A DNA stretch of 64,000 bases, from contig NZ_WTYU01000001.1 in the NCBI RefSeq assembly GCF_009827615.1, forward strand, positions 1,199,001 to 1,263,000. Direction: 5' to 3'. Shown here piece after piece: positions 53,267 to 63,071 of this stretch (within the stretch, counting starts at the first letter, position 1; the number at the start of each line of letters is the position of its first letter). The notes beneath the pieces are model-generated. The model did not search any database. It was given only the letters and a program-made list of their open reading frames with translations, and had not been told where the DNA came from. A program made the translations under genes and the position numbers. This DNA is from Allopontixanthobacter confluentis. Lineage in GTDB: Bacteria > Pseudomonadota > Alphaproteobacteria > Sphingomonadales > Sphingomonadaceae.

Positions 53267-53311
53267 AATCCAGTTCTCAAATATACATCACAGCAAAATA
53301 TGGCCGCAATT

Positions 53312-53791
53312 CTACAGCAGTTTTTCAATATCTTTGGCGATTGCCTGCGGCCTGTCAGTCGGCGCATAGCGGCGCACGACATTGCCCTGGCGGTCGATCA
53401 GGAATTTGGTGAAATTCCATTTGATCGCCTTGCTGCCCATCAATCCGGGCGCTTCCTTCTTCATCCAGTCGAACAAGGGGCTGGCGCCCTCGCCATTGAC
53501 ATCCACTTTCTTCATCAGCGGAAATGTCACATCGTATTTGAGCTTGCAGAAAGTGGCGATTTCTTCGGCGTTGCCCGGTTCCTGCGCGCCGAATTGATTG
53601 CAGGGGAAACCAAGCACCTCGAAACCCTTGTCAGCATAGCTGCGATGCAGTTCTTCCAGCCCTTCATATTGGGGGGTAAACCCGCATTTGCTGGCCGTGT
53701 TGACCACCAGCAACACTTTGCCCTGCATATCGGCGAGGTCAATTTCGGTCCCGTCAGGCAATTGCGCGGTAAAATCTGCGATGGTGGTCAT
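53312..53791 (-). CDS. Glutathione peroxidase (cysteine type)
   Basis: A 159-aa thiol peroxidase of the Gpx family. Cys36 in NTASKCGFTPQYEGL is the peroxidatic residue (Cys, not Sec). GFPCNQFGAQEPG holds the Gln and the KWNFTKFL Trp/Asn complete the tetrad. The ATG 53791 has GAGGAG 9 nt upstream. It reduces hydroperoxides, probably using thioredoxin or glutathione. The 119-bp gap upstream likely holds its own promoter. Confidence 0.93.
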   Translation of the reverse strand: MTTIADFTAQLPDGTEIDLADMQGKVLLVVNTASKCGFTPQYEGLEELHRSYADKGFEVLGFPCNQFGAQEPGNAEEIATFCKLKYDVTFPLMKKVDVNGEGASPLFDWMKKEAPGLMGSKAIKWNFTKFLIDRQGNVVRRYAPTDRPQAIAKDIEKLL

Positions 53792-53910
53792 GTGCGGGTT
53801 CTCCTCAGCTTTGGGGGTAGAGCAGGTCGGTGCGGGTCGTCCAGCTTTCTGAACCGGCAATTCTGCCCACCCCGATAAAACCCGCTTGTCCGCGCTAACC
53901 CGCCTATTGG

Positions 53911-54189
53911 TCAGACACCCGGAAAATCATCATGCGCGGCCAGCGCGGCGATTTCTGCCAGTTCCAGCCGATGATCGCCAGCTTTCTGGATCACGTATTG
54001 GGCGCGGTCTTCTTCATTCAACGCCATGACATGGCTGACCAGTTCTGCCAGCGTGCCGCGGCGCAGACCCTTGGCGCTGTCGAAAATACCGTGTCCGTCA
54101 TCCTTACGGTGCAGCGAAGCCCGGTCGTCCCAGTCAATTTCACCAATGTTCTGCGGATGGGCGTGAAAGGTGGATGGATGGTCGGTCAT
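53911..54189 (-). CDS. Conserved-looking hypothetical protein
   Basis: A 92-aa soluble protein, unrecognised, with two acidic segments and a helical C-terminal part (LAELVSHVMALNEEDRAQYVIQ). No Cys and no signal. It lies 49 nt after lolD and 119 bp before gpx. Codon usage and orientation match the neighbours. The HPQNIGEIDWDDRASLHR start looks like a short domain rather than a fragment. Confidence 0.7.
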   Translation of the reverse strand: MTDHPSTFHAHPQNIGEIDWDDRASLHRKDDGHGIFDSAKGLRRGTLAELVSHVMALNEEDRAQYVIQKAGDHRLELAEIAALAAHDDFPGV

Positions 54190-54238
54190 GAAAATTCTCC
54201 TTCACCCCGCCAACGCATGACACCATTCTTGGGTCCGG

Positions 54239-54928
54239 TTATTCCAGTTTACCTTCGTGCAGACGGAAGATGCGGTCCATGCGCGCCGCCAGCCGTTCGT
54301 TATGGGTGGCCACAATCGCCGCGCTGCCTTCTTCGCGGACCAGGTGCAAAAACTGTTCCAGCACCTTGTCCGATGTTTTCTCGTCAAGATTGCCGGTGGG
54401 TTCGTCTGCCAGCACCAGTTCGGGGCGGTTGGCCAATGCACGCGCCACGGCGACCCGCTGCTGTTCGCCGCCGGAAAGCTGGCTGGGCCGATGTTCCTTA
54501 CGAGCGCCAAGGCCAAGCGCGTCCAGCAGTTCGCTTGCGCGTTCATCCGCCTCGGCACGGCTTTTACCAGCCACCAGTTGCGGCAGAACGACATTTTCGC
54601 GGGCGTTGAAATCCGGCAGCAGGTGATGGAACTGATAGACGAAGCCAAGATGGTCACGGCGCAGCGTAGTCCGCCCGTCCGACCCCAGCCTGGTGGCATC
54701 TGTACCGGCGATTTCGATGGATCCGCCAAAACCGCCTTCCAGCAAACCCACAGCCTGCAGCAAGGTCGATTTACCGGAACCCGATGGCCCGACCAGCGCC
54801 ACGATCTCGCCCGGCCTGATGGCAAGGTCGATCCCGCGCAGGACGTCTATCCGCACCCCGCCCTGTTCGAACGAGCGAGTGAGACCGGTAAGCTTTACGA
54901 TTGGCGAAACCATCGAACCTTCATTCAT
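54239..54928 (-). CDS. lolD: Lipoprotein-releasing ABC transporter ATP-binding protein
   Basis: ATPase that drives release of outer-membrane lipoproteins from the inner membrane. It has 229 aa. Walker A is GPSGSGKS (47-54), the signature LSGGEQQR and the Walker B LVLADE are intact, and ATHNE gives the switch His. The start ATG 54928 overlaps the lolC/E stop; ATG 54913 with AAGG 5 nt upstream is an alternative. It works with the permease encoded immediately upstream. Confidence 0.95.
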   Translation of the reverse strand: MNEGSMVSPIVKLTGLTRSFEQGGVRIDVLRGIDLAIRPGEIVALVGPSGSGKSTLLQAVGLLEGGFGGSIEIAGTDATRLGSDGRTTLRRDHLGFVYQFHHLLPDFNARENVVLPQLVAGKSRAEADERASELLDALGLGARKEHRPSQLSGGEQQRVAVARALANRPELVLADEPTGNLDEKTSDKVLEQFLHLVREEGSAAIVATHNERLAARMDRIFRLHEGKLE

Positions 54929-56162
54929 AACGCAGCACCTGCACCGGATCGGTGCTTGCCGCCTTCAGTGCGGGATACAAAGTGGCAAGGAAGCTCAGCA
55001 CCAGCGCCATCAGGCTGATGGTCACGACTTCTGCCGGATCAGTGCGCGATGGCAGTTCTGACAGGAAGCGGATGGACGGGTCCCACAATTCGATGCCGGT
55101 CACAAACTGGATGGCATGAACGATGGATTGCCGGAAAAACAGGAAGGTGAAACCGAGCGCCAGCCCTGCAACCGTGCCCAGCGCGCCCACCACAAAGCCT
55201 GTCGTGACGAAGATCTTGAGCAGGCTGCGCCGCGTTGCCCCCATCGTGCGCATGATGGCAATGTCACGCGTCTTGGCGCGCACCAGCATGATCAGCGAAC
55301 TCAAGATGTTGAACACCGCCACCAGCACGATGATGGACAGCACGACGAACATCGCCACCCGTTCCACCGCCAGCGCTTCAAACAGGGACGCATTGATGGT
55401 TTTCCAGTCGGAGACCACTGCCCGCCCTGCCAGCTTCTGTTTTACAGGTTCAAGGATTTCGCCAACCCTGTCGGCATCCTCCGTTGTCACCTCGATCATG
55501 CCGATGCTGTCGCCAGTCAGAAGCAAGGTCTGCGCGTCTGCAATCGGCATGACCACAAATGCCTGATCATAATCAAACACGCCGATTTCAAACAGCGCCG
55601 CCACTTCATAGCCTACCTGACGCGGCACGGTGCCAAAGGGCGTGGACCGGCCCGCGGGGTTAATCACAGTGATGGTATCGCCCACCCGCGCGCCAATGTT
55701 TTCCGCCAGCCGTGCGCCAATCGCAACCTTGCCTGCGCCCGATTTCAATTCCGACATATTGCCCGCGACCATCTTCTTGCCCAGCTGCGCGATATCAGCC
55801 TGCGTGTTGCCGCGCACCAGAATCGCCTCGACCCGGCCATTGAAACTGGCCAGCAGCGGCTGTTCGATCAGCGGCGATGCACTGACCACGCCGGGTGTCT
55901 TGCGAACATCCTGCAGCACTTCTTCCCAATTATCGAGCCTGCCGCCATAGGCCTGCACGATCGCATGGCCGTTCAGTCCAACGATCTTGTCAAGCAATTC
56001 TGCGCGAAACCCGTTCATCACGCTCATCACGATAATCAGCGCGGCAACGCCGAGCATCACGGCGACCAGACTGATGCCGGCGACCAGCGCAATAAATGCC
56101 TCGCCGCGGCCAGGCATCATGTACCGTTTGGCGATGGTCCATTCAAAAGGAGTGAGGATCAA
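54921..56162 (-). CDS. lolC: Lipoprotein-releasing system permease LolC/LolE
   Basis: Permease of the Lol machinery, 413 aa, with four membrane helices (about 25-50, 268-292, 315-340, 375-395) and a large periplasmic domain between the first and second. [19 protein letters not shown] is the typical N-terminus, [19 protein letters not shown] the coupling helix. No separate LolE is nearby, so the protein may form a homodimer. No ATG fits; TTG 56162 with AAGG 8 nt upstream gives MILTPFEW, and a TTG 30 nt earlier is less likely. Confidence 0.92.
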   Translation of the reverse strand: MILTPFEWTIAKRYMMPGRGEAFIALVAGISLVAVMLGVAALIIVMSVMNGFRAELLDKIVGLNGHAIVQAYGGRLDNWEEVLQDVRKTPGVVSASPLIEQPLLASFNGRVEAILVRGNTQADIAQLGKKMVAGNMSELKSGAGKVAIGARLAENIGARVGDTITVINPAGRSTPFGTVPRQVGYEVAALFEIGVFDYDQAFVVMPIADAQTLLLTGDSIGMIEVTTEDADRVGEILEPVKQKLAGRAVVSDWKTINASLFEALAVERVAMFVVLSIIVLVAVFNILSSLIMLVRAKTRDIAIMRTMGATRRSLLKIFVTTGFVVGALGTVAGLALGFTFLFFRQSIVHAIQFVTGIELWDPSIRFLSELPSRTDPAEVVTISLMALVLSFLATLYPALKAASTDPVQVLRYE

Positions 56163-56359
56163 GGGTGTGGCCTTGCATTGATGATGGGGCAATTGCGGAT
56201 TATTTCACGCCGTTTAGGCAGGCTTTCGCCTCGCTGCAATGAAATCCACCGCACAATCGGCCGTATATGACCCGTTCTTGCCCGACAGCGGGTTGTAATA
56301 TGCCTGCAACATCGCCATTGAACGGGCCACATCCGGACAGCCGCAGGCGACCAGAGAAC

Positions 56360-57826
56360 ATGAACTTCACCGACCCGTTTCATGACGAACATGGCGACAA
56401 GCTGCGCGAAGAGTGCGGCGTATTTGGCGCCATCAATGCCGCTGATGCCACCGCTGTAACCGCGCTGGGCCTTCACGCCCTGCAGCACCGCGGGCAGGAA
56501 GCTGCCGGCATTACCAGCTTTGACGGGACGGAATTCTATTCCCGCCGCGGCACCGGCCATGTGGCGGAAAACTTCTCCTCCAGCGAAGCGATTGCAGAAT
56601 TGCCCGGCTTCATGGCTGCGGGCCATGTGCGCTATTCCACCACTGGCGGTTCGGGCCTGCGCAATGTGCAGCCGCTTTATGCCGATCTCGCTTCGGGCGG
56701 GTTCGCCGTGGCGCATAATGGCAATATTTCGAACGCGGGCACGCTGCGGCATGAACTGGTCGGCCGCGGCGCCATTTTTCAGTCCACTTCTGATACTGAA
56801 GTGATCATCCATCTGGTGGCCACCAGCCGTTATCCCACCATGATTGACCGGCTGGTCGATGCTCTGCGGATGGTCGAAGGGGCCTATTCGCTGATCGTGA
56901 TGACGCCGGAAGGGATGATTGCCTGCCGCGACCCGCTGGGTATCCGCCCGCTGGTGATGGGCAAAATGGGCGATTCGGTCGTTTTTGCGAGCGAAAGCGT
57001 GGCCTTCGACGTGATCGGCGCACAACTGATCCGCGAAGTTGAACCGGGCGAGCTTATTCGGGTCGATTTTGATGGCAGCATCCAGTCACTACATCCGTTT
57101 GGCAAACAAGCGGCCCGGCCGTGCATTTTCGAACATGTCTATTTCAGCCGGCCCGATTCCATCTTCGGCGGCAAATCTGTCTATTCGGTGCGCAAGGCCA
57201 TTGGCGCGCAGCTGGCGCTGGAAAGCCCGGCTGATGTCGATCTGGTCATTCCCGTGCCCGACAGCGGCGTGCCTGCGGCCATCGGCTATTCCCAGCAATC
57301 TGGCGTGCCGTTCGAACTGGGCATCATCCGGTCCCATTATGTGGGCCGCACTTTCATCCAGCCATCCGATGGCGCGCGCAATTCCAGTGTGAAGCGCAAG
57401 CACAACGCCAACCGCGCCCTGGTGGAAGGCAAGCGCATCGTGCTCATTGACGATTCCATCGTGCGCGGCACCACCAGCCTGAAAATCGTCGAAATGATGC
57501 GCGAAGCAGGTGCGGCAGAAGTGCATTTCCGCGTGGCCAGCCCGCCCACCGCGCACAGCTGTTTTTACGGTGTGGACACGCCGGAACGGTCAAAACTGCT
57601 GGCCGCCCGGATGGAACTGGAACCGATGCGCGAATTCATTCAGGCTGACAGCCTTGCATTTGTGTCCATCGACGGCCTGTATCGCGCTGTCGGCATGGAA
57701 GAACGCAAGAAAAGCTGCCCGCAATTCTGCGACGCCTGTTTTACCGGCGATTATCCCACTTCACTAACCGATCTTGCGCGGCGTGAAGGCAAGGACGCCC
57801 AACTCTCCTTCGACAAGGTCGCTTGA
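56360..57826 (+). CDS. purF: Amidophosphoribosyltransferase
   Basis: First enzyme of purine synthesis, making phosphoribosylamine from PRPP and glutamine. It has 488 aa. An 18-residue propeptide precedes the catalytic Cys19 (REECGVFGAIN), and RGQEAAGI and YSTTGGSGLRNVQPLY follow. The PRPP loop is IVLIDDSIVRGTTS. CPQFCDACFTGDY near the C-terminus suggests Fe-S-type ligands as in Bacillus-type PurF. The SDR gene starts on its stop codon. The 197-bp gap before it is shared with the divergent lolC/E gene and shows no purine-responsive element. Confidence 0.96.
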   Translation: MNFTDPFHDEHGDKLREECGVFGAINAADATAVTALGLHALQHRGQEAAGITSFDGTEFYSRRGTGHVAENFSSSEAIAELPGFMAAGHVRYSTTGGSGLRNVQPLYADLASGGFAVAHNGNISNAGTLRHELVGRGAIFQSTSDTEVIIHLVATSRYPTMIDRLVDALRMVEGAYSLIVMTPEGMIACRDPLGIRPLVMGKMGDSVVFASESVAFDVIGAQLIREVEPGELIRVDFDGSIQSLHPFGKQAARPCIFEHVYFSRPDSIFGGKSVYSVRKAIGAQLALESPADVDLVIPVPDSGVPAAIGYSQQSGVPFELGIIRSHYVGRTFIQPSDGARNSSVKRKHNANRALVEGKRIVLIDDSIVRGTTSLKIVEMMREAGAAEVHFRVASPPTAHSCFYGVDTPERSKLLAARMELEPMREFIQADSLAFVSIDGLYRAVGMEERKKSCPQFCDACFTGDYPTSLTDLARREGKDAQLSFDKVA

Positions 57827-58551
57827 TGACTGCTTCAGATGTGAACAACAAACCGCTCGACGGGCGGGTGGCGCTGGTGACAGGTTCCAGCCGCGGAATT
57901 GGCGCTGCGACTGCCATTCAGCTGGCCCGCGATGGCGCGCATGTCATCCTGACCGGGCGCGATGTAAAGGCGCTCGAAGGCATTGAGGATGAAATTCACG
58001 CAGCGGGCGGCCAGTCCACCATTGCGCCGATGGATCTTACCGAAAGCGATTCTATCGCCCGTCTGGCATCGGCCATTGCAGGGCGGTGGGACAGGCTGGA
58101 TATTCTGGTCATTTCCGCAGCCTATCTGCCGACCCTGACCCCGGTGACCCAGATTGAACCCAAACAGTTCAATCAGGCCATCACGACCAATATTCTGGCG
58201 ACACAGGTTTTGCTGGCCGCATTTGACGCGCTGCTGAAGCGCAGCGGCCATGGCCGGGTGATCGGCATCACCAGCAGCGTGGGCGCAAAACCGCGCGCTT
58301 TCTGGGCCGCTTATGGCGCGACCAAGGCTGCGTTTGAATCCCTGCTCGACAGTTACGCGCAGGAAGTCGAAAAAATCGGCGGCGTGAAAGTGGCGATTGT
58401 CGATCCCGGCGCAACCCGCACCACCATGCGCGCCAAGGCCTATCCCGGTGAAGACCCCCAGACGGTCAAGGAAGCGCAAGTCGTCGGCCAAAAGATCGCC
58501 GAATTGTTGCAGCAGGATTTTTCCACCATGCACCGTATGCGGGTCGACTGA
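57826..58551 (+). CDS. Short-chain dehydrogenase/reductase
   Basis: A 241-aa classical SDR. VTGSSRGIGAAT is the cofactor loop, the catalytic Ser lies in GITSSVGAKP, and Tyr-Lys are in WAAYGATKAAFES. VISAAYLPT replaces the usual NNAG. The substrate is unknown. The ATG shares one base with the purF stop (TGATG), an arrangement frequent in sphingomonads as I recall, so it is co-expressed with purine synthesis. Confidence 0.9.
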   Translation: MTASDVNNKPLDGRVALVTGSSRGIGAATAIQLARDGAHVILTGRDVKALEGIEDEIHAAGGQSTIAPMDLTESDSIARLASAIAGRWDRLDILVISAAYLPTLTPVTQIEPKQFNQAITTNILATQVLLAAFDALLKRSGHGRVIGITSSVGAKPRAFWAAYGATKAAFESLLDSYAQEVEKIGGVKVAIVDPGATRTTMRAKAYPGEDPQTVKEAQVVGQKIAELLQQDFSTMHRMRVD

Positions 58552-58622
58552 GGCATTTGGTAAAATTTCCTTAATCATATCGCGCAACGAACCATAAAGC
58601 AGGACCGGTCAGAGTGTAAAAA

Positions 58623-58649
58623 GCCTGACGGGAAACATTCCCGAAAGGC
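58623..58649 (-). terminator. Hairpin in the pilZ leader; minus-strand terminator candidate
   Basis: GCCT-GA-CGGGAA (58623-58634) pairs with TTCCCG-AA-AGGC (58638-58649) around a 3-nt loop, with a 2x2 internal bulge. On the minus strand it is followed by five T residues, the layout of an intrinsic terminator for leftward transcripts reading through from the beta-lactamase gene. On the plus strand it sits 24 nt before the PilZ start and lacks a T-run, so it would fold in that 5' leader. Confidence 0.6.
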
Positions 58650-58673
58650 CTTGATACAGACAAGGGGCCCGCG

Positions 58674-59024
58674 ATGGTAATCGACACGCAAGAACGCTAC
58701 GAAATCGCCGCGCAGGAAGACCGCTGCGGAGTGCGGACAAAGCTCACGATTCCAGGCCAGTTGCGCGCTTCTGGCGGGCGCTCGTTCCAGACCGTGGTGC
58801 ATGATCTGTCCATTTCCGGCTTTTCTGCAGCAGCCATCAACCGGATGCATCAGGGGCAATTGTGCTGGGTAACGCTGCCGGGCCTTGAATCGCTGCAGGC
58901 CGAAGTCATCTGGTGGGAAAACAGCATTGTCGGCTGCGCCTTTGCCGAATTGCTGAGCCCCATCGTCCATGACAACATCGTGTCGCGCTATCTGGGCAAT
59001 GGGGTTTATCGCAGCGTCTGCTGA
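58674..59024 (+). CDS. PilZ domain protein (c-di-GMP binding)
   Basis: A 116-aa single PilZ domain. The DxSxxG motif is HDLSISGFSA (DLSISG); the arginine-rich RxxxR position is CGVRTKLTIPGQLR, less canonical, with Arg spaced differently. It may bind c-di-GMP weakly or not at all. Its ATG has AAGGGG 7 nt upstream. A conspicuous hairpin lies in its leader. c-di-GMP often controls exopolysaccharide output, so a link to the XrtA locus is possible but only inferred. Confidence 0.82.
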   Translation: MVIDTQERYEIAAQEDRCGVRTKLTIPGQLRASGGRSFQTVVHDLSISGFSAAAINRMHQGQLCWVTLPGLESLQAEVIWWENSIVGCAFAELLSPIVHDNIVSRYLGNGVYRSVC

Positions 59025-59100
59025 CAGGGTTGTTTGCGGCGCTGTTTTTTAGCGCTGTATATCCCCGCGTATTTCTCAGGGCCGGGGCTGCTGACCAAAG

Positions 59101-60333
59101 TCAGTCAGCAGCCGCGATGGCTTCCACCAGTTCCTGCCATTTGGCGCGGTTTTCCTTGCTGGTCGCAGTGGACCAGTTGCCCACAGCGGCAACCACCAGC
59201 TTACGCTCAGGAACGATGGTAATCGCCTGGCCAAAAATGCCCTGCGCGCCAAAATTGCCGCCGGGATAGGTCCACCATTGGTAACCATAACCAAAGCCGG
59301 TATTGCCAAATTTGACTTGCGGCGCAGATGCAGCCGCGAACCAGCCTTCGGGAACCACACCATTGCCGCCATCCAGCACGAATTGCCCCATGCGGGCATA
59401 ATCTGCCAGGCGAAGCGAAAGGCAGCAGCCGCCGATATTCCTGCCTGATGGTTCGACCATCCAGAACATCGGTGCCTCAAACCCTGCGGGATCGACAATT
59501 CTGCTCTTGGCATATTCAGCAAGGCTCTTGCCGCTGGCCCGCTCGACCAGCACGCCCAGAAGATTGGTTTCGCCTGTCTTATAGACAAATTTCTGGCCAG
59601 CCGGCGCTTCACGCGGCAATGTTTTCAACTGGTTGACGATGGCATCTTCCCCCGGCGAAGCCATGATCGCGCCCATCTGCGCCACATCGCTTCCGGGGTC
59701 GGTATAATCTTCGTTCCACGCAATGCCCGATGTCATGGTTGCAAGCTGTTCCACCGTGACATTTTCATAAGCCGTCCCCTTCATTTCAGGGATGTAGCGG
59801 GCCACGGAATCCTGCAGGCTGGTGATGTAACCATCCTTGATCGCGGCCCCCAGCAAGGTTGAGGTGAACGATTTGGCCACGGAAAAACTGGTCCACCGTT
59901 GGCTGGCATCAAAGCCAAGCCCGAACGTCTGGTTTCGTAATTTGCCATCCTCGATTACGATCACGCCGGCAGAATTCGTGTTGGCGATAAAATCAGCAAT
60001 GCGGGCGCGCAAAGGGCGGTCAAATGGCGCGCCTTCGGCAAATTTTCGCACATTTGCTGCGGCGGGCACTTCATAGCCTGGAAACCAGCCTTCCATTTCG
60101 CGGAACCGGTCGCTTCGCTGTGCATCATTCCAGAACAGCACGTTCAGGTCTTCCGGCGCGCGCTGGGTTGTGGGCATGCGCATGCTGACAACAGGCGCAG
60201 CAGCAGCAGCGGCTGTGGGGCCAGAGTTGACCGATGAAGCCATCTGGCCACCAACAGGTGCCGCGCATCCGGCGAGCAGCGCGCAGCCTGCCAGCAGAGA
60301 GCCGGCAAATGCGGCGGAAAATTTCGTGATCAT
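59101..60333 (-). CDS. Serine beta-lactamase-fold lipoprotein (esterase/class C-like)
   Basis: A 410-aa beta-lactamase/transpeptidase-like hydrolase of the EstB/NylB type. A lipoprotein signal ends LLAGC (Cys23). SVAKSF carries the SxxK pair. A YKTGET segment occupies the Tyr-x-Asn region, and the C-terminal part has AQGIFGQAI instead of a KTG motif. It probably acts on esters or amides in the periplasm; antibiotic resistance is not implied. The start ATG 60333 has GGAGAG 7 nt upstream. It is 23 nt after the cfa gene in the same direction. Confidence 0.88.
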   Translation of the reverse strand: MITKFSAAFAGSLLAGCALLAGCAAPVGGQMASSVNSGPTAAAAAAPVVSMRMPTTQRAPEDLNVLFWNDAQRSDRFREMEGWFPGYEVPAAANVRKFAEGAPFDRPLRARIADFIANTNSAGVIVIEDGKLRNQTFGLGFDASQRWTSFSVAKSFTSTLLGAAIKDGYITSLQDSVARYIPEMKGTAYENVTVEQLATMTSGIAWNEDYTDPGSDVAQMGAIMASPGEDAIVNQLKTLPREAPAGQKFVYKTGETNLLGVLVERASGKSLAEYAKSRIVDPAGFEAPMFWMVEPSGRNIGGCCLSLRLADYARMGQFVLDGGNGVVPEGWFAAASAPQVKFGNTGFGYGYQWWTYPGGNFGAQGIFGQAITIVPERKLVVAAVGNWSTATSKENRAKWQELVEAIAAAD

Positions 60334-60356
60334 GAATTCGCTCTCCCGGCGGGTGT

Positions 60357-61595
60357 CTATTCTTTTATCAAGGTCACCTGATGCACATCGATGCTGCCAC
60401 CACGGAACCCGCCTTCGCAATACATCAGATAAAATCGCCAAAGTCGCGCAAATTTCTCGTCAAACCCTTCCGGCAAGCGCCCCTGCGCCAGAGCAGCGTC
60501 GAAATTTTCGCGCCAGATCTGCAATGTGCGGGCATAATCCATCCCGAAATCCTGCTGGTCTTCCCAGCGCAAACCGCGTTCTTTCGCCAGTTTCTGAAAT
60601 TCGCTGGTCTTGATCAGCAGCCCGCCGGGGAAAATATACGCCTGGATGAAATCCGCGCTCGCGGCATAGGCTTCAAACAAGGGTTCTTCCATGGAGATAT
60701 ACTGGATGGCCGCGCGGCCACCTGATTGCAGGCTGCCGGCAATACAGTCAAAGTAGGATGGCCAATATTCGCGCCCCACGGCCTCGACCATTTCCACGCT
60801 GACAATCGCCGCAAATTTTTCATCGACATCGCGGTAATCCTGCTTGCGAAAATCGATGGTTTTGTCGTGCCGTTCCCGCGCCCATGCCAGCTGTTCTTCC
60901 GACAGGCTTATGCCAGTGACCTTGGCCCCTCTGCCCGCAAGATAATCGGCCAGCGATCCCCAGCCACAGCCAATTTCCAGGATGGTTTCAGGGCTGCCCA
61001 GACGCTGCGCCAGCCGGTCCCACTTGCGGTGCTGTGCCTGTTCAAGATTATCGCCAGGGCCGAACATGGCCGAAGAATAACTCATGCTGGGGTCCAGCCA
61101 CTGGGCATAGAAATCATTGCCCAGATCATAATGGGCGTGAATATTGCGTTCAGCGCCCGAATGGGTGTTGCGGTTGGACCAATGCGCCAGCCGCGCAAAC
61201 CACCGGAACGGCCCCTTGGCCCGGCCAGTGTCACCCAGCGCAGTGCCGTTGACACTGAAAAGCGCAAACACGGACACCGGATCGGGGCTTTCCCATTCGC
61301 CCGCTTCCCATGCCTGATACCAGCCGACCGAACCATTGGTGGCCAGGCGCATCAGGCCGCGCCAGTCATGCAGGGTGACTTCCACTTCAAACCCGGGGTT
61401 TCGCCGCCCCAGAACCCGCGTGGTCCCATCGGGCAGGCGGCCTATGATAGACCCCTGCTCCAGCCCCTCATCAACCTTATCCAGAACCTTGTGAAAACCC
61501 GGCGCAATCAGCCGTGCAAGAAGCCCCGGTTCACGTTCGAACCGTGCGCCGCCGGCCAGAAGTTCCCCGCCTCTACTATCACCCGCTGTCGTCAT
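60357..61595 (-). CDS. cfa: Cyclopropane-fatty-acyl-phospholipid synthase
   Basis: A 412-aa SAM-dependent enzyme that methylenates unsaturated phospholipid acyl chains. HYDLGNDFYAQWLDPSMSYSSAMF is the substrate segment, LEIGCGWGSLADYLA the SAM motif, and QYISMEEPLFE-type and MYCEGGFRGG segments complete the family pattern. It is likely induced in stationary phase or acid as elsewhere. It lies between photolyase and beta-lactamase genes on the same strand, an arrangement seen in other Gram-negative stress clusters. Confidence 0.94.
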   Translation of the reverse strand: MTTAGDSRGGELLAGGARFEREPGLLARLIAPGFHKVLDKVDEGLEQGSIIGRLPDGTTRVLGRRNPGFEVEVTLHDWRGLMRLATNGSVGWYQAWEAGEWESPDPVSVFALFSVNGTALGDTGRAKGPFRWFARLAHWSNRNTHSGAERNIHAHYDLGNDFYAQWLDPSMSYSSAMFGPGDNLEQAQHRKWDRLAQRLGSPETILEIGCGWGSLADYLAGRGAKVTGISLSEEQLAWARERHDKTIDFRKQDYRDVDEKFAAIVSVEMVEAVGREYWPSYFDCIAGSLQSGGRAAIQYISMEEPLFEAYAASADFIQAYIFPGGLLIKTSEFQKLAKERGLRWEDQQDFGMDYARTLQIWRENFDAALAQGRLPEGFDEKFARLWRFYLMYCEGGFRGGSIDVHQVTLIKE

Positions 61596-61632
61596 GATGG
61601 CCCTATGCCGCCAGTCGCCGCAAGGGGCAAGA

Positions 61633-63021
61633 TCAGCCGTCCTTCATTTCCCGATATGCTGCCAGCGCCCGTTCGCGCGCTTCCTTGTGACCGATGATTT
61701 TGTCGGGGTAATCCGCGGGGCGCATTCCGGCAGGCGGATCATGAATATCGTCATCACCAAGATGCGCCAGTTCCGGCACAAATTCCCTGATATAGCGCGC
61801 AGCGCCGAACTTTTCCGACTGACTGAGCGGCGCCATGATCCGCACGAACATATTGGAATCCACCCCCGTCCCGGCGGTCCACTGCCAATTGACGCCATTG
61901 CTGCCGTAATCGGCATCCACCAGAGTATCCCAGAACCATTTTTCGCCCTGGGTCCAGTCGATCAGCAGATGTTTGACGAGGAAGCTGGCCGTGATCATCC
62001 GCACCCGGTTGTGCATCCAGCCGGTTTGCCACAATTGGCGCATCCCGGCATCGACGATGGGGTAACCCGTCTGGCCGCGCTGCCATGCGTGTAAATCCTG
62101 TGCTGCCTGCTGATCGCTATTGGGGTTGCGCCACAATCTGTCGCCATATCCATCACGGTAGGACTGTGTGGCATAGGCGGGAAACTGGCAAATGACATTC
62201 TGGGCATAATCGCGCCAGATCAGTTCCTTGGCATAGGTGTTCCACCCCGCCCCGCGCCGCCCTTTCAATGCGTGCCATATCTGCGCCGGTGAAATCTCGC
62301 CAAAATGAAGGTGGGGCGATAGCTGCGACGATCCGTCAATCGAAGGCATGTTGCGCGCCTCATCATAGGCGGCAACGTCGTCCTCAAATTCTGCCAGCCG
62401 GTCCTGCGCGGCAGCTTCGCCCACTTGCCAGAAATCCTGCAGGCCGCCTGCCCAATCAGGCGTGGTGGGCAGCAGGCCCCAATCTGCGAGATCATCGCTC
62501 TTGGGCCAGGAATGCGGATGGCTGATATGTTCAGGTTCCGGCAGCGCATCGCGCGGCGGCATCTGTTCCATCACGGCTTTGGAAAACGGCGTGTAAATCT
62601 TGTAGGGCGAACCTGACCCTGTGGTGACCGCACCTGCCGGCAGCAGATAGTTCCCATCATGCAGCACCAGATCCACCTGCTGGGCCAATGCGCCCTGGGC
62701 CTTGCGCCACCATGGTTCGTAATGGCGTAACGCATGCACCGGCGTCCCGCCCAGTTCGCGAGAAATGTCAGCCAATTGTTCGACCGCATCGCCGCGCCGC
62801 AGAATAATGCGAGAATGGTGCGCGCCAAGCTGGCTGGCAAGAGACTGGAGGCTGTGATGCAGCCACCAGCGTGATGCACCGCCATAGGCATGTTCGCCCG
62901 CAGCATTGTCGTCCAGCACATATACCGGCACAACCGGCCCCGCTTCGGCCGCGGCGAAAAAAGCGGGATGATCAGACAGGCGCAGATCCCTGCGCAGCCA
63001 GACGATTTGCGGCGTTTCCAT
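61633..63021 (-). CDS. phr: Deoxyribodipyrimidine photolyase
   Basis: Class I CPD photolyase repairing UV dimers with FADH and an antenna chromophore. It has 462 aa. WLRRDLRLSDHPAF opens the antenna domain. GRRGAGWNTYAKELIWRDY, GMRQLWQTGWMHNRVRM, and VNWQWTAGTGVDSNMFVRI form the FAD site. The start ATG 63021 has AAGGGG about 6 nt upstream. It starts 50 bp from the divergent PAP2 gene. It forms a UV/stress run with cfa downstream. Confidence 0.95.
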   Translation of the reverse strand: METPQIVWLRRDLRLSDHPAFFAAAEAGPVVPVYVLDDNAAGEHAYGGASRWWLHHSLQSLASQLGAHHSRIILRRGDAVEQLADISRELGGTPVHALRHYEPWWRKAQGALAQQVDLVLHDGNYLLPAGAVTTGSGSPYKIYTPFSKAVMEQMPPRDALPEPEHISHPHSWPKSDDLADWGLLPTTPDWAGGLQDFWQVGEAAAQDRLAEFEDDVAAYDEARNMPSIDGSSQLSPHLHFGEISPAQIWHALKGRRGAGWNTYAKELIWRDYAQNVICQFPAYATQSYRDGYGDRLWRNPNSDQQAAQDLHAWQRGQTGYPIVDAGMRQLWQTGWMHNRVRMITASFLVKHLLIDWTQGEKWFWDTLVDADYGSNGVNWQWTAGTGVDSNMFVRIMAPLSQSEKFGAARYIREFVPELAHLGDDDIHDPPAGMRPADYPDKIIGHKEARERALAAYREMKDG

Positions 63022-63071
63022 TATTTCCCCTTTGGTGGGGAACGCCCCTGCCGACAAGCTGTTCCACTTGC

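Noticed and set aside
59039-59055. GCGCT/AGCGC stem with a T-rich loop after pilZ as a terminator
   Set aside because: The T-run is in the loop rather than after the stem, so it does not fit an intrinsic terminator.
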